Assembly (NCBI RefSeq): GCF_006385575.1
Contig: NZ_CP041040.1
Span: forward strand, 3,472,001-3,536,000
Direction: 5' to 3'
From: Microbacterium foliorum
GTDB taxonomy: Bacteria; Actinomycetota; Actinomycetes; Actinomycetales; Microbacteriaceae
Length of the DNA stretch: 64,000 bases
This document shows, piece after piece, positions 45,907 to 55,137 of the stretch. The notes below the pieces were generated by a model, which was not told where the DNA came from, did no database searches, and saw only the letters and a program-made list of their open reading frames with translations. Both the position numbers and the translations under genes were made by a program. The stretch's first letter is position 1; every line of letters starts with the position of its first letter.

Positions 45907-46899
45907 ATGAGCCGCACGACGATCGCCGACGTCGCCCGCGAAGCCGGCGTCACCAAGGCCACCGTCTCGCACGCGATGAGCGGCAAGCGGCCCATCTCCG
46001 ACGACACCAGGGCCAAGGTGCTCGCCGCCGCCGAGAAGCTCAACTGGGTGCCGAGCCAGAGCGCCCGCGCGCTGGCCACCCAGAAGGCCAACGCGATCGC
46101 GGTGGTGCTGGCCCGAGACCCTGAGGTCATCGCGAACGACTCGTTCTTCCCCGCGTTCATCGCCGGTGTCGAGTCGGTGCTGGCCGAGACCGAGACCGCC
46201 CTGATCCTGCAGGTGGTTCCCGATCGCGCAGCCGAAGAGCGGGCCTACCGGTCGCTCAGTCACGGTCGCGCGGATGGCGCCCTGCTGCTCGACCTGAGGA
46301 ACGATGACTGGCGCGTGCCGCTGCTCGAAGAGCTCGACCTCCCGTCGGTGCTGGTCGGCGCCTACGAGCAGCCGACCAGGTTCTCCTGCGTGCGCACCGA
46401 TGACGACTCACCCGTGCGCGAGATCATCGCTCACCTGCGCACCGAGGGGCATGAGCGCATCGCGCACGTCTCGGGTCCGCTCGACTACGTGCACTCGCGG
46501 GTGCGGGCTGATGCCTACATCGCCGCCGTGGGCGGCGATGCTCTGCTGCGCGAAGGCGACTTCACCGCCTCGAGCGGCCGCGAGCGCACCGCCGAACTGC
46601 TCGCGCTGCCCGAGCGCCCGACCGCCATCCTGTACTCGAACGACACCATGGCGATCGCCGGGCTGTCATTCGCACGGTCGAGCGGCCTCAGCATCCCCCG
46701 GGATCTCGCGATCGCCGGCTTCGACGACGACCACCTCTCGGCTCATCTCTCCCCCGCGTTGACGAGCGTCTCATCGGGCCCTGCCGCGCGAGGACGCGCC
46801 GCCGCCCGCCTGCTGCAGGCCGACATCCTCGGTGCCGAGCCGCGCACAGAGGTCGTCGACTGCAACGTCGTGCACTTCCGGGAGAGCACCACCCGCTAG
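45907..46899 (+). CDS. LacI family transcriptional repressor
   Basis: Repressor of 330 residues. N-terminal HTH TTIADVAREAGVTKATVSHAM plus hinge helix NWVPSQSARALATQ; then a periplasmic-binding-type sugar sensor (DGALLLDLRNDD, IAGFDDDHLSAHLSPALTS). First gene of the importer/GH130 operon, so it is autoregulated by the operators just upstream. Effector likely a beta-mannoside or its product. Confidence 0.93.
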   Translation: MSRTTIADVAREAGVTKATVSHAMSGKRPISDDTRAKVLAAAEKLNWVPSQSARALATQKANAIAVVLARDPEVIANDSFFPAFIAGVESVLAETETALILQVVPDRAAEERAYRSLSHGRADGALLLDLRNDDWRVPLLEELDLPSVLVGAYEQPTRFSCVRTDDDSPVREIIAHLRTEGHERIAHVSGPLDYVHSRVRADAYIAAVGGDALLREGDFTASSGRERTAELLALPERPTAILYSNDTMAIAGLSFARSSGLSIPRDLAIAGFDDDHLSAHLSPALTSVSSGPAARGRAAARLLQADILGAEPRTEVVDCNVVHFRESTTR

Positions 46900-46934
46900 A
46901 CGATCGCCCGAACCATCGCGTCAAGGAGGACAAC

Positions 46935-48203
46935 ATGAAGAAGAAGATCCGCGCAGCAGCGCTCCTGGGAGCCGTCGCACTGGTCGCCACCGGCTGCTCG
47001 TCCGGTGGCGGAGGCGGCGATGCCTCGGCCGAGGGCACCGGCTCGATCGACATCTGGCTGTCGAACAACGAACAGGAGGTCGCCTGGGGCACCGCCGTGG
47101 TCGACGCCTGGAACGCCGAGCACCCCGACGAGCAGGTCAACGCTCAGGAGATCCCCGCCGGTTCGTCGTCGGAAGAGGCGATCACCGCGGCCATCACCGC
47201 CGGCACCGCGCCGTGCCTCGTCTACAACGTGGCTCCGGCTGCGGTCTCAGGCTGGGTCAAGCAGGGCGGACTCGTCGACCTCAGCTCCATGGAGGGCGGC
47301 AGCGACTACATCACCGAGCGCGGTGGAGAGGTCGACTCGTACGCGACCGACGGCAGCTTCTATCAGCTGCCGTGGAAGTCGAACCCGGTCATGGTGATGT
47401 ACAACAAAGCCCTCTTCGAGGCGGCGGGCATCGACCCCGAAGACCCCCAGATGGCCTCGTACGACGACTTCCTCGCCGGGTCACGGGCGATCGTGGAATC
47501 CGGCGTGCAGAGCGCGATCTGGCCGGCGCCGACCAGCGAGTTCTACCAGCCCTGGTTCGATTTCTACCCGCTCTATCTCGCCGAGACCGACGGCACGATG
47601 CTCGTCGAAGACGGCACAGCGACGGTCGACTCGGATGCCGGGCGCGAGGTCGCCGAGTTCTGGAAGACCTTCTACGACGAGAAGCTCTCGCCCAACGAGG
47701 CCTCGACCGATGACGCGATGTCGGCCGGCACGACCGCGATGCAGCTCGCCGGCCCGTGGGCCATCCCGTCGTATGCCGAGACCGTCGACGTCGGGTTCAT
47801 GCCCGTGCCGACGAGCGACGGCCGCGAGAACCCGACCACCTTCGCCGACTCGAAGAGCGTGTCGATGTTCACCGCGTGCGAGAACCAGGGCACCGCGTGG
47901 GAGTTCCTGAAGTTCTCGACGAGCGTCGACAGCGACGGACAGCTGCTCGAGGCGACGGGCCAGATGCCGATGCGCACCGACCTCACCGAGACCTACGCCG
48001 ACTACTTCGACGCGAACCCGAACTACGTGGCGTTCGCCGAGCAGGCCGAGGCCACGGCAGACGTGCCCAGCATCCCCAACTCGGTCGAGGCCTGGCAGGC
48101 CTTCCGCGACGAGTACTCCGCCGCCGTGATCTTCGGCAAGGAGTCGGTCGACGACTTCCTGAAGAACGCCACGACGAAGATCGACGACCTCGTCGCCGAG
48201 TGA
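46935..48203 (+). CDS. Sugar ABC importer substrate-binding lipoprotein
   Basis: Carbohydrate-binding lipoprotein, 422 residues: signal with lipobox ATGC, Gly/Ser linker, then the family-1 fold (PWKSNPVMVMYNKALFEAAG and TTAMQLAGPWAIPSYAETV). CAAGGAGG precedes the ATG by six bases. Together with the two permeases and GH130 it points to uptake of a beta-mannoside or related oligosaccharide. Confidence 0.92.
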   Translation: MKKKIRAAALLGAVALVATGCSSGGGGGDASAEGTGSIDIWLSNNEQEVAWGTAVVDAWNAEHPDEQVNAQEIPAGSSSEEAITAAITAGTAPCLVYNVAPAAVSGWVKQGGLVDLSSMEGGSDYITERGGEVDSYATDGSFYQLPWKSNPVMVMYNKALFEAAGIDPEDPQMASYDDFLAGSRAIVESGVQSAIWPAPTSEFYQPWFDFYPLYLAETDGTMLVEDGTATVDSDAGREVAEFWKTFYDEKLSPNEASTDDAMSAGTTAMQLAGPWAIPSYAETVDVGFMPVPTSDGRENPTTFADSKSVSMFTACENQGTAWEFLKFSTSVDSDGQLLEATGQMPMRTDLTETYADYFDANPNYVAFAEQAEATADVPSIPNSVEAWQAFRDEYSAAVIFGKESVDDFLKNATTKIDDLVAE

Positions 48204-48213
48204 TGAGCCCGTC

Positions 48214-49179
48214 ATGACGCTCCGAGACGACGCCGTCGCGGACGTGGCCGGGGGCACTGCAGCCCCGGCCCCGTCCGCGGGCCGGCCACCGAGGGCGCGG
48301 TTGCGCACCCGACTCCTGGGTGCGCAACCGATCGGCGGCCTGTTCGCCCTGCCGTACCTGATCTTCGTGCTGGCGATCTTCGCGTTCCCGCTGGGATTCG
48401 CGGTCTACATCGCCTTCCACGACTACTTCTTCACGGCCCCCAACGTCGAAGTCGAGCGACCGTTCGTGGGCTTCGACAACTTCGTGACCGTGCTCACCGA
48501 CCCGAGGGTTCTCGGATCGTTCCGCAACACCCTGATCTTCCTCGTCATCAACGTGCCGCTCACCGCCGTGCTCTCGCTCGTGCTCGCGGCGGCGCTGAAC
48601 ACCGGCATCCGCTGGGTCGCCGCCTACCGCGTGGCGTTCTACGTGCCGTATCTGACGGCGAGCGTCTCGCTCGTCGGAGTGTGGATGCTGCTGTTCTCGG
48701 GCAACGGTCTGATCAACACGATCCTCGGGCCACTCGCCCCCGATCCGTCATGGTTGGTGAACAGCGGTCTCGCGATGCCGATGATCGCGCTGTACGTCAC
48801 GTGGAAGCAGCTGGGCTTCTACATCCTGCTGTACCTCGCAGCGCTGCAGAACGTGCCGAAAGAGCTCTACGAATCGGCCGAGACCGACGGTGCCGGCGCG
48901 TTCTCGCGCTTCTGGAACGTCACGGTTCCCGGTGTGCGCAGCGCCACCACGCTCGTGCTGATCCTGTCGATCATCACCGGAGCGAACCTCTTCACCGAGC
49001 CGTACCTGCTGACGAACGGCGGCGGCCCCGACGGCGCCTCCTCGACACCCGTGCTGCTGATCTATCAGCTGGGCATCCAGCAGCAGAATCCCGACACCGC
49101 GGCAGCGATCGGCATGATCCTCGTGATCCTGGTCGGCATGCTGTCGCTCGCCGCCAACCGTGCCACCAGGGAGCGATGA
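48214..49179 (+). CDS. Sugar ABC importer permease, MalF type
   Basis: Permease of 321 residues, polar 40-residue N-terminus then six spans; EAA motif ESAETDGAGAFSRFWNVTVP in the ATPase-coupling loop. Its stop overlaps or abuts the next permease start (ATGA). No ATPase is encoded in the operon, so a shared MsmK-type ATPase from elsewhere is needed. Confidence 0.92.
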   Translation: MTLRDDAVADVAGGTAAPAPSAGRPPRARLRTRLLGAQPIGGLFALPYLIFVLAIFAFPLGFAVYIAFHDYFFTAPNVEVERPFVGFDNFVTVLTDPRVLGSFRNTLIFLVINVPLTAVLSLVLAAALNTGIRWVAAYRVAFYVPYLTASVSLVGVWMLLFSGNGLINTILGPLAPDPSWLVNSGLAMPMIALYVTWKQLGFYILLYLAALQNVPKELYESAETDGAGAFSRFWNVTVPGVRSATTLVLILSIITGANLFTEPYLLTNGGGPDGASSTPVLLIYQLGIQQQNPDTAAAIGMILVILVGMLSLAANRATRER

Positions 49180-49181
49180 CC

Positions 49182-50021
49182 ATGAGACGCCAGCGTTCAC
49201 TTCCCCGCATCCTGAGCCTGATCCTGCTCACGGTCGCGGCGATCGGCTTCGCCTTCCCGTTCTACTTCATGCTGGTCGGGGCGTTCCAGGAGAACCCGAC
49301 GAACTCGCCGAACGAGCTCTTCCCGACGAGCGGATGGACGGTCGACAACTTCCTCGCGATCGACTCCCGCATCGACCTGGCCGGCTCCCTGCTCAACTCG
49401 CTGATCTTCACGGCCGGCGTACTGCTGGGAACGGTCGTGTTCGGCCTGCTCGCCGGGTACGCGATCGCGCGACTCGACTTCCGAGGTCGCGGCGTCATCT
49501 GGGTGCTCATGCTGCTGGTGCAGATGGTGCCCTTCCAGCTGCTGATGATCCCGTTGTACGTGCAGATCACCCGCAACTACGGGCTCGGCGACTCGTATAT
49601 GGGCATGATCCTGCCGTTCCTCATCAACACCACGGCGGTGTTCATCTTCGTGCAGTTCTTCAAGGCGCTGCCCGTCGAGATCTTCGAGGCCGCCCGCATC
49701 GACGGCGCAGGGGAGATCCGCCTGCTGACCTCGGTCGCGATCCCGCTGATCAAGCCGGTGCTCGTGACGGTCGTGCTCGTCACCTTCATCGGTCCGTGGA
49801 ACGAGTTCCTCTGGCCGTTCCTCATCACGAAGGACGCATCGCTGCAACCGCTCGCCGTGTCTCTCGCGAACTACATCTCGAATGTCGCGCAGTCCACGGC
49901 GAACCCGAACGGAGCGATCCTCGCGGGTGCGACCGCGCTGGCCTTCCCCGTCGTGATCCTCTTCATCGTCTTCCAACGCTTCTTCCGGGCCACCGACCTC
50001 GGTGCGGCCGTCAAGGGCTGA
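49182..50021 (+). CDS. Sugar ABC importer permease, MalG type
   Basis: Partner permease, 279 residues, six spans, EAA motif FEAARIDGAGEIRLLTSVAIP. I use ATG 49182, eight bases after AGGGAG; ATG 49176 overlaps the upstream stop (ATGA) but is only two bases from the site. Conserved tail FQRFFRATDLGAAVKG is typical of CUT1 permeases. Confidence 0.92.
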   Translation: MRRQRSLPRILSLILLTVAAIGFAFPFYFMLVGAFQENPTNSPNELFPTSGWTVDNFLAIDSRIDLAGSLLNSLIFTAGVLLGTVVFGLLAGYAIARLDFRGRGVIWVLMLLVQMVPFQLLMIPLYVQITRNYGLGDSYMGMILPFLINTTAVFIFVQFFKALPVEIFEAARIDGAGEIRLLTSVAIPLIKPVLVTVVLVTFIGPWNEFLWPFLITKDASLQPLAVSLANYISNVAQSTANPNGAILAGATALAFPVVILFIVFQRFFRATDLGAAVKG

Positions 50022-50054
50022 TCCGCCCTCCCCAGTCCCCCAGAAAGGACCCCC

Positions 50055-51038
50055 ATGTTCACCGGAGCATCCTTCCCCCTCGGCCCGTTCACCCCCTACG
50101 AGGGCAACCCGATCCTGCGCCCGAAGGGCGACAGCTGGGAGTCGGCGAATCTCTACAACCCTGCGGCCCTCGTCGACGGCGACGAGGTGGTGCTGCTCTA
50201 CCGGGCGCACGCCGACGACATCGTGTCGCACATCGGCATCGCCCGCTCGAGCGACGGCGTGAACTTCACCCGAGAGGACGCCCCCATCCTCTCCCCCTCC
50301 GAGGACTACGAGCGCTACGGATGCGAGGATCCGCGCATCGCGCTGATCGACGGCACCTACTACCTCACCTACACCGGCTGGGATCGGCGCAGCGCGCAAC
50401 TGTGCCTCGCGACCTCGACCGATCTGCGCACCTGGACCAAGCACGGCCCGCTGTTCGACGACTTCGACACGTTCAAGACCATGGACCCCCGCGGGTTCAA
50501 CTGGTCGAAGGCCGGGGTCATCGTGCCGCAGAAGATGCACGGCAAGTGGTGGATGTACTTCGGCGAGGGTGCGATCTACTGGGCGACCAGCGACGATCTC
50601 ATCCACTGGACGCCGGGCACCGCCGACACCGAGCCGATGTACTCCCCTACTGCCGGCACGTGGGACGAGGCGCTCGTCGAGATCGGCACATCGCCGGGCG
50701 TCACAGACAACGGCCTGCTCGTCATGCTCACGAACGGGGCGACGCGCACGGTGCACGCCGACGGTTCGGTCGACGTCGACTACCGCTGCGGGCAGATCGC
50801 GATCGACCCCGACGAGCCGACGAAGGTGCTCGCGCGGTTGCAGGAGCCATGGCTGCGTCCGCAGACTTTCGAGGACATGCACGGTCTCGTCTCGAACGTC
50901 ACGTTCGTCGAGGGACTCGTGAAGTTCCAGGGCAGGTGGTTCGCGTACTACGGGCAGTCCGACACGACGCTGGCCGTCGCCATCCACGACCCCGCTCAGC
51001 CGTGGGGCCGCGCACTGCGGGATGCCGGCGAGGAGTGA
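50055..51038 (+). CDS. GH130 glycoside phosphorylase (beta-mannoside type)
   Basis: Five-bladed beta-propeller glycoside phosphorylase/hydrolase, 327 residues. The hallmark of GH130 is YGCEDPRI (residues 87-94) with the proton-donor Asp; GNPILRP near the start and YNPAA are also family-like. Family members phosphorolyse beta-mannosides (for example mannosyl-glucose or mannobiose), or hydrolyse beta-1,2-mannosides. Cytosolic; last intact gene of the LacI operon. AAAGGA lies seven bases before the ATG. Confidence 0.88.
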   Translation: MFTGASFPLGPFTPYEGNPILRPKGDSWESANLYNPAALVDGDEVVLLYRAHADDIVSHIGIARSSDGVNFTREDAPILSPSEDYERYGCEDPRIALIDGTYYLTYTGWDRRSAQLCLATSTDLRTWTKHGPLFDDFDTFKTMDPRGFNWSKAGVIVPQKMHGKWWMYFGEGAIYWATSDDLIHWTPGTADTEPMYSPTAGTWDEALVEIGTSPGVTDNGLLVMLTNGATRTVHADGSVDVDYRCGQIAIDPDEPTKVLARLQEPWLRPQTFEDMHGLVSNVTFVEGLVKFQGRWFAYYGQSDTTLAVAIHDPAQPWGRALRDAGEE

Positions 51039-51042
51039 TGAC

Positions 51043-51129
51043 ATGGGCATCTCGCGCCGCACGTTCCTGACCGCCGTGGGCGGCGGGAAAGTGCGGGTGC
51101 GCGGCGGCGGGTTCACGATCACCCGGTGA
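51043..51129 (+). pseudogene. 28-codon Tat-signal remnant
   Basis: Directly after GH130, GAGGAG then seven bases then ATG opens a 28-codon frame starting MGISRRTFLTAVGGG, a twin-arginine signal, then 13 residues (KVRVRGGGFTITR) and TGA. It has the look of the two ends of a secreted enzyme gene joined by an internal deletion, perhaps an exported glycoside hydrolase of this operon. It could also be a short fortuitous frame, but the ribosome site and the Tat motif make that less likely. Confidence 0.55.
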
Positions 51130-51149
51130 CCGGAGCCCCGACGTCGGGC

Positions 51150-51155
51150 TACGGT
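51150..51155 (+). promoter_or_regulatory. Phosphoglycerate-mutase-family gene -10 box, leaderless
   Basis: TACGGT, then six bases (TGCGGT), then GTG 51162. GTGACC (51126-51131) is placed as a -35, 18 bases upstream. This decides the GTG start over an ATG at 51126. Confidence 0.55.
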
Positions 51156-51161
51156 TGCGGT

Positions 51162-51827
51162 GTGCCTGCGATCCCCGTGTACGACCAGCTGCCCGACCGT
51201 CCCGCGCCCGACAACCCGACGGGAAAGCTCGTGCTCCTGCGCCATGGCGAGACCGAGTGGTCGAAGGCCGGCCTGCACACCGGCCTCACGGACATCCCGC
51301 TCACGGCCCGGGGCGAGGATCTCGCCCGCGGTGCCGGCCAGCTGGTCGCCGACTACGACTTCTCGCTCGTGCTGTCCTCACCGCTCGAGCGCGCCCGGCG
51401 CACGGCCGAGCTCGCCGGTCTGCACGCCGAGATCGATCCGCTGCTCGTCGAGTGGGACTACGGCGGATACGAGGGCCGCACGACGAAGGACATCCGCGAA
51501 GAACTCGGCTACGACTGGAGCGCATTCACCCACGGCGTGATCCGCGGCGCGACGCCGGGCGAGACCGTCGAGGAGGTCGCGGCCCGCGCATCCCGCGTGC
51601 TCACCCGCGTTCTGCCGAAACTGACCGAGGGTGATGTGGCGCTGGTCGCGCACGGGCACTTCCTCCGCATCCTCACCGCGGTCTACCTGCGCCTAGCTCC
51701 GCGCTTCGGCGCTCAGATCACGCTGGACGCCGGATCGGTGTCGGTGCTGAGCTTCTACCGCGAGCAGCCGGCGATCCTGACGTGGAACTACGGCCTCGAG
51801 CTGCCGCTCGCGCCGTCGGAGTCCTGA
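51162..51827 (+). CDS. Histidine phosphatase family protein (phosphoglycerate mutase-like)
   Basis: Branch-1 histidine phosphatase, 221 residues. Catalytic RHGETEWSKAGLHTG, second His in VALVAHGHFLRIL, Arg-Glu pair in SSPLERARRTAELA and EWDYGGYEG. Lacks the extra loop of true dPGM; more likely an acid phosphatase/phospho-sugar phosphatase. GTG start by the leaderless promoter. Confidence 0.88.
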   Translation: MPAIPVYDQLPDRPAPDNPTGKLVLLRHGETEWSKAGLHTGLTDIPLTARGEDLARGAGQLVADYDFSLVLSSPLERARRTAELAGLHAEIDPLLVEWDYGGYEGRTTKDIREELGYDWSAFTHGVIRGATPGETVEEVAARASRVLTRVLPKLTEGDVALVAHGHFLRILTAVYLRLAPRFGAQITLDAGSVSVLSFYREQPAILTWNYGLELPLAPSES

Positions 51828-51856
51828 CTGGTCAGATCACGCTTCCACAGGTGTCT

Positions 51857-52453
51857 TCACCGGGCACTGCGGATGACGTACCTCTCGTCGTTCGTCGGTC
51901 CGCCCCAGTATTCGTCGTCGTCCAGCAGCCGAAGCTCGACATCGCTGCGGACTTGCTTCACGAGCCGAACGCACTCGGCAGCGGGTAGACCCACACCATT
52001 GCTCCACAACCCCTCGACCAGGATCAGCACGCCGTCCGGCACGAGCAACTCACTCCATCTCGCCAGGGCTTCGGAGGGGTCGGGCATCGCCCACAGCACG
52101 TGACGGCAGAGAACCGCATCGAAGGTCGCGGCCGGCAGTGGCGGCTCCGCCGCATCCGCCACCGTGAAAAACGGCCGCGGGTCGACCTGCGCGGTCTTCT
52201 CGCGAGCCCGTCGAACCATCTCCGGAGAGAAGTCGACGCCGTGAACGAGGTGCTGGCCCTCGACAGCCAGGAGAGTCGAGAGAGTGCCCGTGCCGCATCC
52301 GAGGTCGGCAACACGGCGCCCCGGTGACCCGATCATCGGAAGCAGAAGATCGGCCCAGGCACGGCGGACGACAGGGTCTCGGAGACCGTGGTCCGGGGCT
52401 TCGTCGAAGGTTTCGGCCTCGCGGTTCCACAGCGCCCTCATGTCCTCGGGCAC
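51857..52453 (-). CDS. SAM-dependent methyltransferase
   Basis: Class I methyltransferase, 198 residues: motif I VADLGCGTGTLSTLLA, motif II acidic residue in HGVDFSPEMV, motif post-I VLCRHVLWAMPDP. Small-molecule type. GTG start chosen, six bases after GGATGAG, and three bases after the stop of the lipoprotein gene upstream; ATG 52441 is possible. Substrate unknown. Confidence 0.82.
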   Translation of the reverse strand: MPEDMRALWNREAETFDEAPDHGLRDPVVRRAWADLLLPMIGSPGRRVADLGCGTGTLSTLLAVEGQHLVHGVDFSPEMVRRAREKTAQVDPRPFFTVADAAEPPLPAATFDAVLCRHVLWAMPDPSEALARWSELLVPDGVLILVEGLWSNGVGLPAAECVRLVKQVRSDVELRLLDDDEYWGGPTNDERYVIRSAR

Positions 52454-52455
52454 GC

Positions 52456-52986
52456 TCAGCTCATCCGCTGGAGGGACATCGCGTGGACCGTGGGCGCGCC
52501 CTCGAGAGCGAGTTCGAACCGAACTCCGGTGCGCGCGGTCGTGACGTCGAAGGCGATCGTCTCGTTCGTACACACGATCGGCTCCGATCGGGCTCCCTCG
52601 TCCAGTTCGCTGGTCACGAGTGTGATGGTGCCGTCACCCCTGCAGGCGAACTGAGCCTGGTAAGACCCCGCCGGGAGTGACGTGAAGGTCGTCACGTCGT
52701 TGGCCGAACTGTTCTCGCTCATCCACCCGGAGAACCCGAAGACATATCCGTCGGCGTCTCCGCCGGGAACGGCAGTCTTCGCCCAGTCGGCGATCTCCTC
52801 GACGGGCACGGGGAGCAGTGCTTCATCCCCCTCGGCGTCGGGAGTGGCGCTCGGTGCGGGGCTCGACGCCGAGGCGGAAGGCGACGGCGATTCTTCGGCT
52901 GACCCTGAGGGTTCGCCAGTGCATCCGGCGAGCGCCACCCCCGCCATCAAGATCAGTCCCACGGTCACCGCTCTTCTCGTAGACAT
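52456..52986 (-). CDS. Putative lipoprotein of unknown function
   Basis: Protein of 176 residues: signal with lipobox ALAGC, a Ser/Pro/Glu linker (residues 25-55), and a beta-rich domain with two cysteines (FACRGDG, PIVCTNET). No family recognised. It is cotranscribed with the methyltransferase; its 5' end is 93 bases from the divergent Fur gene. Confidence 0.65.
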   Translation of the reverse strand: MSTRRAVTVGLILMAGVALAGCTGEPSGSAEESPSPSASASSPAPSATPDAEGDEALLPVPVEEIADWAKTAVPGGDADGYVFGFSGWMSENSSANDVTTFTSLPAGSYQAQFACRGDGTITLVTSELDEGARSEPIVCTNETIAFDVTTARTGVRFELALEGAPTVHAMSLQRMS

Positions 52987-53042
52987 CCCTTCACGCTACG
53001 TGCGCGTGTGCAGGATGCAACCCGCGCGGCCGACACGCCGTT

Positions 53043-53073
53043 CTTTTGAGTTACTCAAAAGAGTCGCTAGAGT
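53043..53073 (+). promoter_or_regulatory. Fur-family operator and leaderless promoter of fur-catalase
   Basis: CTTTTGAGTTACTCAAAAG (53043-53061) is a perfect 9-1-9 palindrome. The -10 TAGAGT (53068-53073) lies six bases before the fur ATG (CGAGGC). A -35 TTGAGT (53046-53051) lies inside the palindrome, so binding would block the promoter. Typical of a FurA/CatR-type autorepressor that also controls catalase. Confidence 0.8.
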
Positions 53074-53079
53074 CGAGGC

Positions 53080-53502
53080 ATGGAGACAGAACTCGACTCG
53101 GCACTTCGCGGTGCCGGGCTGCGCGCGACGGCGGGCCGCGTCGCCGTGCTCGAGGCCCTGGAATCCATGGCCCACACGGATGCGGAGCGGGTCTTCCGTG
53201 CCGTCTCCGACGTGCTTCCGACGACGTCGATCCAGTCGGTGCACAACATCCTCGCGGACCTGACGACGGCGGGTCTGATCCGCCGGATCGAACCGGCAGG
53301 CTCCGCGGCGCTCTATGAGCGGCGCATCGACGACAACCATCACCACATCGTGTGCACCCAGTGCGGTGCGATCGGCGATGTGGACTGCGTCGTCGGCGAA
53401 GCGCCGTGCCTCACCCCGTCTTCGGCGGGGGGATTCACCGTCCAGACAGCCGAAGTGACCTTCTGGGGCCTGTGCCCCAGTTGCCAGAACGCCGCGCAGT
53501 AG
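53080..53502 (+). CDS. Fur family transcriptional regulator (CatR/PerR-like)
   Basis: Metal-dependent repressor, 140 residues. Winged helix with [17 protein letters not shown]; regulatory metal region [10 protein letters not shown]; structural zinc pairs CTQC and CPSC. Placed 64 bases upstream of catalase on the same strand, with a 19-base palindrome in its promoter, as in streptomycete catR-catA and mycobacterial furA-katG pairs. Peroxide sensing by metal-site oxidation is inferred. Confidence 0.92.
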   Translation: METELDSALRGAGLRATAGRVAVLEALESMAHTDAERVFRAVSDVLPTTSIQSVHNILADLTTAGLIRRIEPAGSAALYERRIDDNHHHIVCTQCGAIGDVDCVVGEAPCLTPSSAGGFTVQTAEVTFWGLCPSCQNAAQ

Positions 53503-53566
53503 CATCCGCCGCCCGATCCCGGGCACCCGGGGCGATCGTCGTCGCTGCGCGCAGAAGGAGAAGAAC

Positions 53567-55018
53567 ATGACCGACCCATCGACCACCACCCAGACGGGCA
53601 CCCCCGTCGCGAGCGACGCCCACTCGCTCACCGTCGGAGCAGACGGACCCACGGTCCTGCACGACCGCTACCTCGTCGAGAAGCTCGCGTCGTTCAACCG
53701 CGAGCGCGTGCCGGAGCGCAACCCCCACGCCAAGGGCGGCGGAGCCTTCGGAACCTTCACCGTGACGGAAGACGTGTCGGCCTACACGCGTGCCGCAGCC
53801 TTCCAGCCCGGCGCTCAGAGCGAGACGCTGCTGCGCTTCTCGTCGGTCGCCGGCGAGCAGGGTTCGCCCGACACCTGGCGCGACGTGCGCGGCTTCGCGC
53901 TGCGCTTCTACACGCCCGAGGGCAACCTCGACATCGTCGGCAACAACACCCCGACCTTCTTCCTGCGCGACGCCATGAAGTTCCCCGACTTCATCCACTC
54001 GCAGAAGCGCCTCGGCGACTCGGGTCTGCGCGACGCCGACATGCAGTGGGACTTCTGGACCCTTTCCCCCGAGTCCGCCCACCAGGTCACGTACCTGATG
54101 GGAGACCGTGGCCTGCCGCGCAGCTGGCGCCACATGAACGGCTACGGCTCGCACACCTACCAGTGGGTCAACGCCGCAGGCGAGCGCTTCTGGGTGCAGT
54201 ACCACTTCCTGTCGAAGCAGGGCGTCGAGGCGATGAGCGCCGAAGAGGCCGAGAAGCTCGCAGGGTCGGATGCCGACTACTACCGTCGCGACCTGTTCGA
54301 CGCGATCGCGAGCGGCGATGCCCCCTCGTGGGATGTCTACGTGCAGGTCATGCCCTACGACGAGGGCAAGACCTACCGCTTCAACCCGTTCGACCTGACG
54401 AAGACCTGGTCGAAGAAGGACTACCCGCGCATCAAGGTCGGCACGTTCACGCTCGACCGCAACCCGCAGAACTTCTTCGCCGAGATCGAGCAGGCCGCCT
54501 TCTCGCCCGGCAACCAGGTTCCCGGCACCGGCATCTCGCCCGACAAGATGCTCATGGCTCGCGTGTTCGCGTACTCCGACGCACAGCGCTACCGCATCGG
54601 CGCGAACTACAACCAGCTTCCGGTCAACCAGCCGCATGCGGCCGAGGTGCGCAACTACATGCACGAGGGCCAGATGCAGTACAAGTTCAACCCGGCCGAG
54701 CATCGCGTCTACACGCCGAACTCGTATGGCCCGGCGGGCGGCCCGACCGCTGACCCGGCTGCCGGCGTCGAGGCGAGCTGGGAGTCGGATGGCGAGCTGA
54801 TCCGCGCCGCGGCCACCCTGCACCTCGATGACGACGACTTCGGTCAGGCGGGCACGCTGTACCGCACGGTCTTCGATGACGAGCAGCGCGCGCGCTTCCT
54901 CGACACGCTGACCGGTCAGGGACAGGCCATCACGATCGACGCGATCCGCGAGCGCTTCTTCCAGTACTGGACGAACGTCGACGAATCGCTCGGTGACGCT
55001 CTGCGCGCTCGCTTCTGA
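53567..55018 (+). CDS. katA: Monofunctional catalase
   Basis: Heme catalase, 483 residues (small-subunit clade). Catalytic His in [13 protein letters not shown], Asn in [12 protein letters not shown], proximal heme Tyr in [17 protein letters not shown]. Clear NADPH-site flank [22 protein letters not shown] precedes the ATG. Downstream of the Fur-type regulator, likely cotranscribed or under the same repressor. Confidence 0.95.
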   Translation: MTDPSTTTQTGTPVASDAHSLTVGADGPTVLHDRYLVEKLASFNRERVPERNPHAKGGGAFGTFTVTEDVSAYTRAAAFQPGAQSETLLRFSSVAGEQGSPDTWRDVRGFALRFYTPEGNLDIVGNNTPTFFLRDAMKFPDFIHSQKRLGDSGLRDADMQWDFWTLSPESAHQVTYLMGDRGLPRSWRHMNGYGSHTYQWVNAAGERFWVQYHFLSKQGVEAMSAEEAEKLAGSDADYYRRDLFDAIASGDAPSWDVYVQVMPYDEGKTYRFNPFDLTKTWSKKDYPRIKVGTFTLDRNPQNFFAEIEQAAFSPGNQVPGTGISPDKMLMARVFAYSDAQRYRIGANYNQLPVNQPHAAEVRNYMHEGQMQYKFNPAEHRVYTPNSYGPAGGPTADPAAGVEASWESDGELIRAAATLHLDDDDFGQAGTLYRTVFDDEQRARFLDTLTGQGQAITIDAIRERFFQYWTNVDESLGDALRARF

Positions 55019-55036
55019 GTCGCAGCTGCCACCATT

Positions 55037-55107
55037 CCGGGGGCCGACACACCAGACGACGAACCGCTTCGGCGGGTCCGTTCGACAACTGGCGTGTCGG
55101 CCCCCGG
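55037..55107. repeat. Large palindrome after catalase
   Basis: CCGGGGGCCGACACACCAG (55037-55055) and its near-exact reverse complement (55089-55107, 18 of 19 pairs) flank a 33-base spacer that itself contains CGAAC/GTTCG halves. It lies just after the catalase stop, so it may end its transcript; the size is larger than a usual terminator and suggests a REP-like element. Confidence 0.6.
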
Positions 55108-55137
55108 TCTGTGTGCGAGGGCAGGAGGAGGAGGACA

